Source: Verrucomicrobiota bacterium (GTDB lineage Bacteria > Verrucomicrobiota > Verrucomicrobiia > Limisphaerales > UBA11358). From it: a stretch of 43,597 bases of DNA. The DNA lies in NCBI GenBank assembly GCA_028872915.1, contig JAGWNY010000024.1, forward strand, positions 1 to 43,597, given 5' to 3'. Positions 42,327 to 43,597 of the stretch are shown here, in pieces (position 1 is the first letter of the stretch; every line of letters starts with the position of its first letter). Under the pieces are notes generated by a model, which saw only the letters and a list, made by a program, of their open reading frames with translations, was not told the origin of the DNA and did no database searches. Made by a program: the position numbers and the translations under genes.

Positions 42327-43283
42327 ATGTCAGTAAAATGCGAGCCACCTGTTCCGCAATTGGAGTTGGCAGTCCGACATCAAAACGGCACGACCTATCC
42401 AGTTGATTCCGCTGGCGGCGTTCAACTTCAATACGAAAACCGGTTTGGTAAACTTTTTTTCGGGGATTCGCTTGCTTGGTTGAAGGGCTTAAAAACAGAA
42501 ACGGTTGACCTCATTTTTGCCGACCCGCCTTACAACATAAAAAAAGCAGATTGGGACAATTTCGAGAGCCATGAACAATATGTTGCGTGGTCGAGCGATT
42601 GGCTCAAGCAAGCCGCCCGGGTTTTGAAAAAAAGCGGCACATTGTATGTATGCGGGTTTTCGGAAATTTTGGCAGATGTGAAGGTAGCCGCGATGCCTTT
42701 ATTCAAAAGCTGCCGTTGGATCATCTGGCACTATAAGAACAAGGCCAACCTTGGCGGTGACTGGGGGCGTTCGCATGAAAGCATCGTTCATTTTCGTAAA
42801 AGCAATGATTTCACGTTTAACATTGATGAAATACGCATTCCTTACGGCGCGCACACGCTGAAATATCCCAGCCATCCGCAGGCTGAAACCAGCAACTTTG
42901 GCAAGAGCGGGAACGGCAAGCACCGAGACAATTGGATTCCCAATCCGAAGGGCGCAAAGCCCAAGGACGTGATAGACATTCCCACCACCTGCAACGGCAT
43001 GGGCGAAAAAACTCCGCATCCCACGCAAAAGCCCGAAGAACTGCTGCGTAAGCTGGTGCTAGCCTCGTCAAACCCCGGAGATTTGACAGCGGATCCGTTC
43101 TCAGGGTCCGGCACAACCTCGGTTGTGGCCGAGCAGCTTGGTCGCCGTTGGCTTGCGTGTGATTGCAACCAACAATATAACCAATGGGCCATCGAACGCT
43201 TGGATTGTGTGGTTCGACGTTCCGAGGCTGATTGGATCCGGTTCGACGCTGAAACCGCGCAGCGAAGGGAAAGCATACGATGA
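42327..43283 (+). CDS. Beta-class site-specific DNA methyltransferase
   Basis: 318-aa DNA methyltransferase. Motif IV DPPYN (D66-Y69) comes first, and the SAM-binding motif I DPFSGSGTTSVVAEQ (about 256) comes near the C-terminus, the order of the beta class; the target-recognition region lies between (about 130-225). DPPY suggests adenine-N6 methylation but N4-cytosine is not excluded. The C-terminus has the AIERL motif. A longer frame begins at 42264; ATG 42327 is chosen for the start of homology. The stop overlaps the next ORF as ATGA. The region is visibly AT-richer than its surroundings, suggesting horizontal acquisition as part of a restriction-modification system. Recognition site unknown. 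Confidence 0.9.
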   Translation: MSVKCEPPVPQLELAVRHQNGTTYPVDSAGGVQLQYENRFGKLFFGDSLAWLKGLKTETVDLIFADPPYNIKKADWDNFESHEQYVAWSSDWLKQAARVLKKSGTLYVCGFSEILADVKVAAMPLFKSCRWIIWHYKNKANLGGDWGRSHESIVHFRKSNDFTFNIDEIRIPYGAHTLKYPSHPQAETSNFGKSGNGKHRDNWIPNPKGAKPKDVIDIPTTCNGMGEKTPHPTQKPEELLRKLVLASSNPGDLTADPFSGSGTTSVVAEQLGRRWLACDCNQQYNQWAIERLDCVVRRSEADWIRFDAETAQRRESIR

Positions 43284-43468
43284 AATTGCATGGCCTGGTA
43301 AGGACAGCATCGAACAAGGAAAACTTCACCGAATTGAAACACTATGTGGATTTCTGCCTGGAGTTTTTAGATTTCATCGGGACCCCCGGTGCAATACAGG
43401 CCGAGATCGTTTCACGGAACGAGACACACTATCGTTTCATCCAGTTTAAGGTTCCTCATTGTTTGTAA
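43280..43468 (+). pseudogene. Truncated partner ORF, possible restriction-enzyme remnant
   Basis: A 62-aa reading frame overlaps the methyltransferase stop by 4 bp (ATGA), as a coupled restriction gene would. It begins MKLHGLVRTASNKENFTE and its stop codon falls within the dispersed 25-bp repeat at 43462-43486. No nuclease motif is visible in so short a piece. The simplest reading is the 5' part of a longer gene cut by insertion of repeat-bearing DNA; a genuine small protein is an alternative. Confidence 0.5.
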
Positions 43469-43486
43469 TGGGTAAAAAGTGCTTTG
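43462..43486 (+). repeat. Dispersed 25-bp repeat, copy 2
   Basis: The 25 bases at 43462-43486, starting TTTGTAATGGGTAAAAAG, are the exact reverse complement of 27159-27183, 16 kb away. They contain the TAA stop codon of the truncated ORF. The sequence to the window end (43487-43597) holds no recognisable gene. Confidence 0.85.
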
Positions 43487-43597
43487 AAGGAACTGGCCAT
43501 GAAGCGATCTAGGTGAACAACCGACACTGGCTGGCAGGCACAGCCTCTGAACCGCTAAAAGGCCGTCGGATGGCCAGATCGAACCAAAATGCCTGAT

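Overview
The window looks like chromosome of a GC-rich, diderm member of the Verrucomicrobiota (Pedosphaera/Limisphaera-like). This is inferred from the mixture of content: a planctomycete/verrucomicrobial-type cytochrome domain, an H-X9-DG pseudopilin, a very long secreted protein with Ig, HAF and glycine-rich modules, DUF4230, Mpl, and an RsbRST module. No rRNA, tRNA, CRISPR or complete insertion sequence was seen.

Layout. 1-5976 (minus strand): a Sdh1-type succinate dehydrogenase operon sdhC-sdhA-sdhB, preceded by folC, a zinc-ribbon/coiled-coil protein and a small secreted protein. 6257-11060 (minus): a six-gene stressosome operon, rsbR-rsbS-rsbT-rsbX-like, whose output appears to be a histidine kinase with an RsbU-type N-terminal domain and a NarL-type response regulator instead of a sigma-B branch. 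11179-13161 (plus): a DUF192 lipoprotein and mpl (peptidoglycan recycling), then a DUF4230 protein on minus. 13919-18496 (plus): a MacAB-like tripartite exporter with two permease genes. 18560-21959 (minus): an ArnT-like glycosyltransferase, plsY and gpsA (phospholipid/envelope synthesis). 22116-25895 (plus): argC, a methyltransferase and an argJ with two internal insertions. 25645-27120: the last 278 bp of argJ, including stop codon and terminator hairpin, is present twice in direct orientation around a small PIN-type toxin-antitoxin pair. 27230-34867: a redox island with a haem-fused MtrB/PioB-like barrel, a DmsE/MtrA-type octahaem cytochrome, a CusF-SCO1 fusion, a cupredoxin protein, a small secreted protein and a haem-binding protein (all minus), facing an ECF sigma factor and probable anti-sigma factor (plus). 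34897-41813: a pseudopilin and a 1926-residue S53 (sedolisin) peptidase with long repeats. 42327-43468: a beta-class DNA methyltransferase and a truncated partner ORF ending inside a dispersed repeat.

How the parts work together. The strongest new signal is a shared promoter motif, CGGGAACAA-N15-CTCTYA, present three times with identical spacing and each time oriented toward a gene: the ECF sigma operon, the haem-binding gene and the 146-residue secreted protein. Two of the copies form a perfect divergent inverted repeat. This predicts an autoregulated ECF regulon over the metal/redox island, which itself resembles an outer-membrane electron conduit with copper-handling accessories. The stressosome operon predicts RsbT acting on a histidine kinase. 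The argJ/toxin-antitoxin arrangement resembles elements that insert into a gene and rebuild its 3' end. All functions are read from sequence features by eye; no database search was run.
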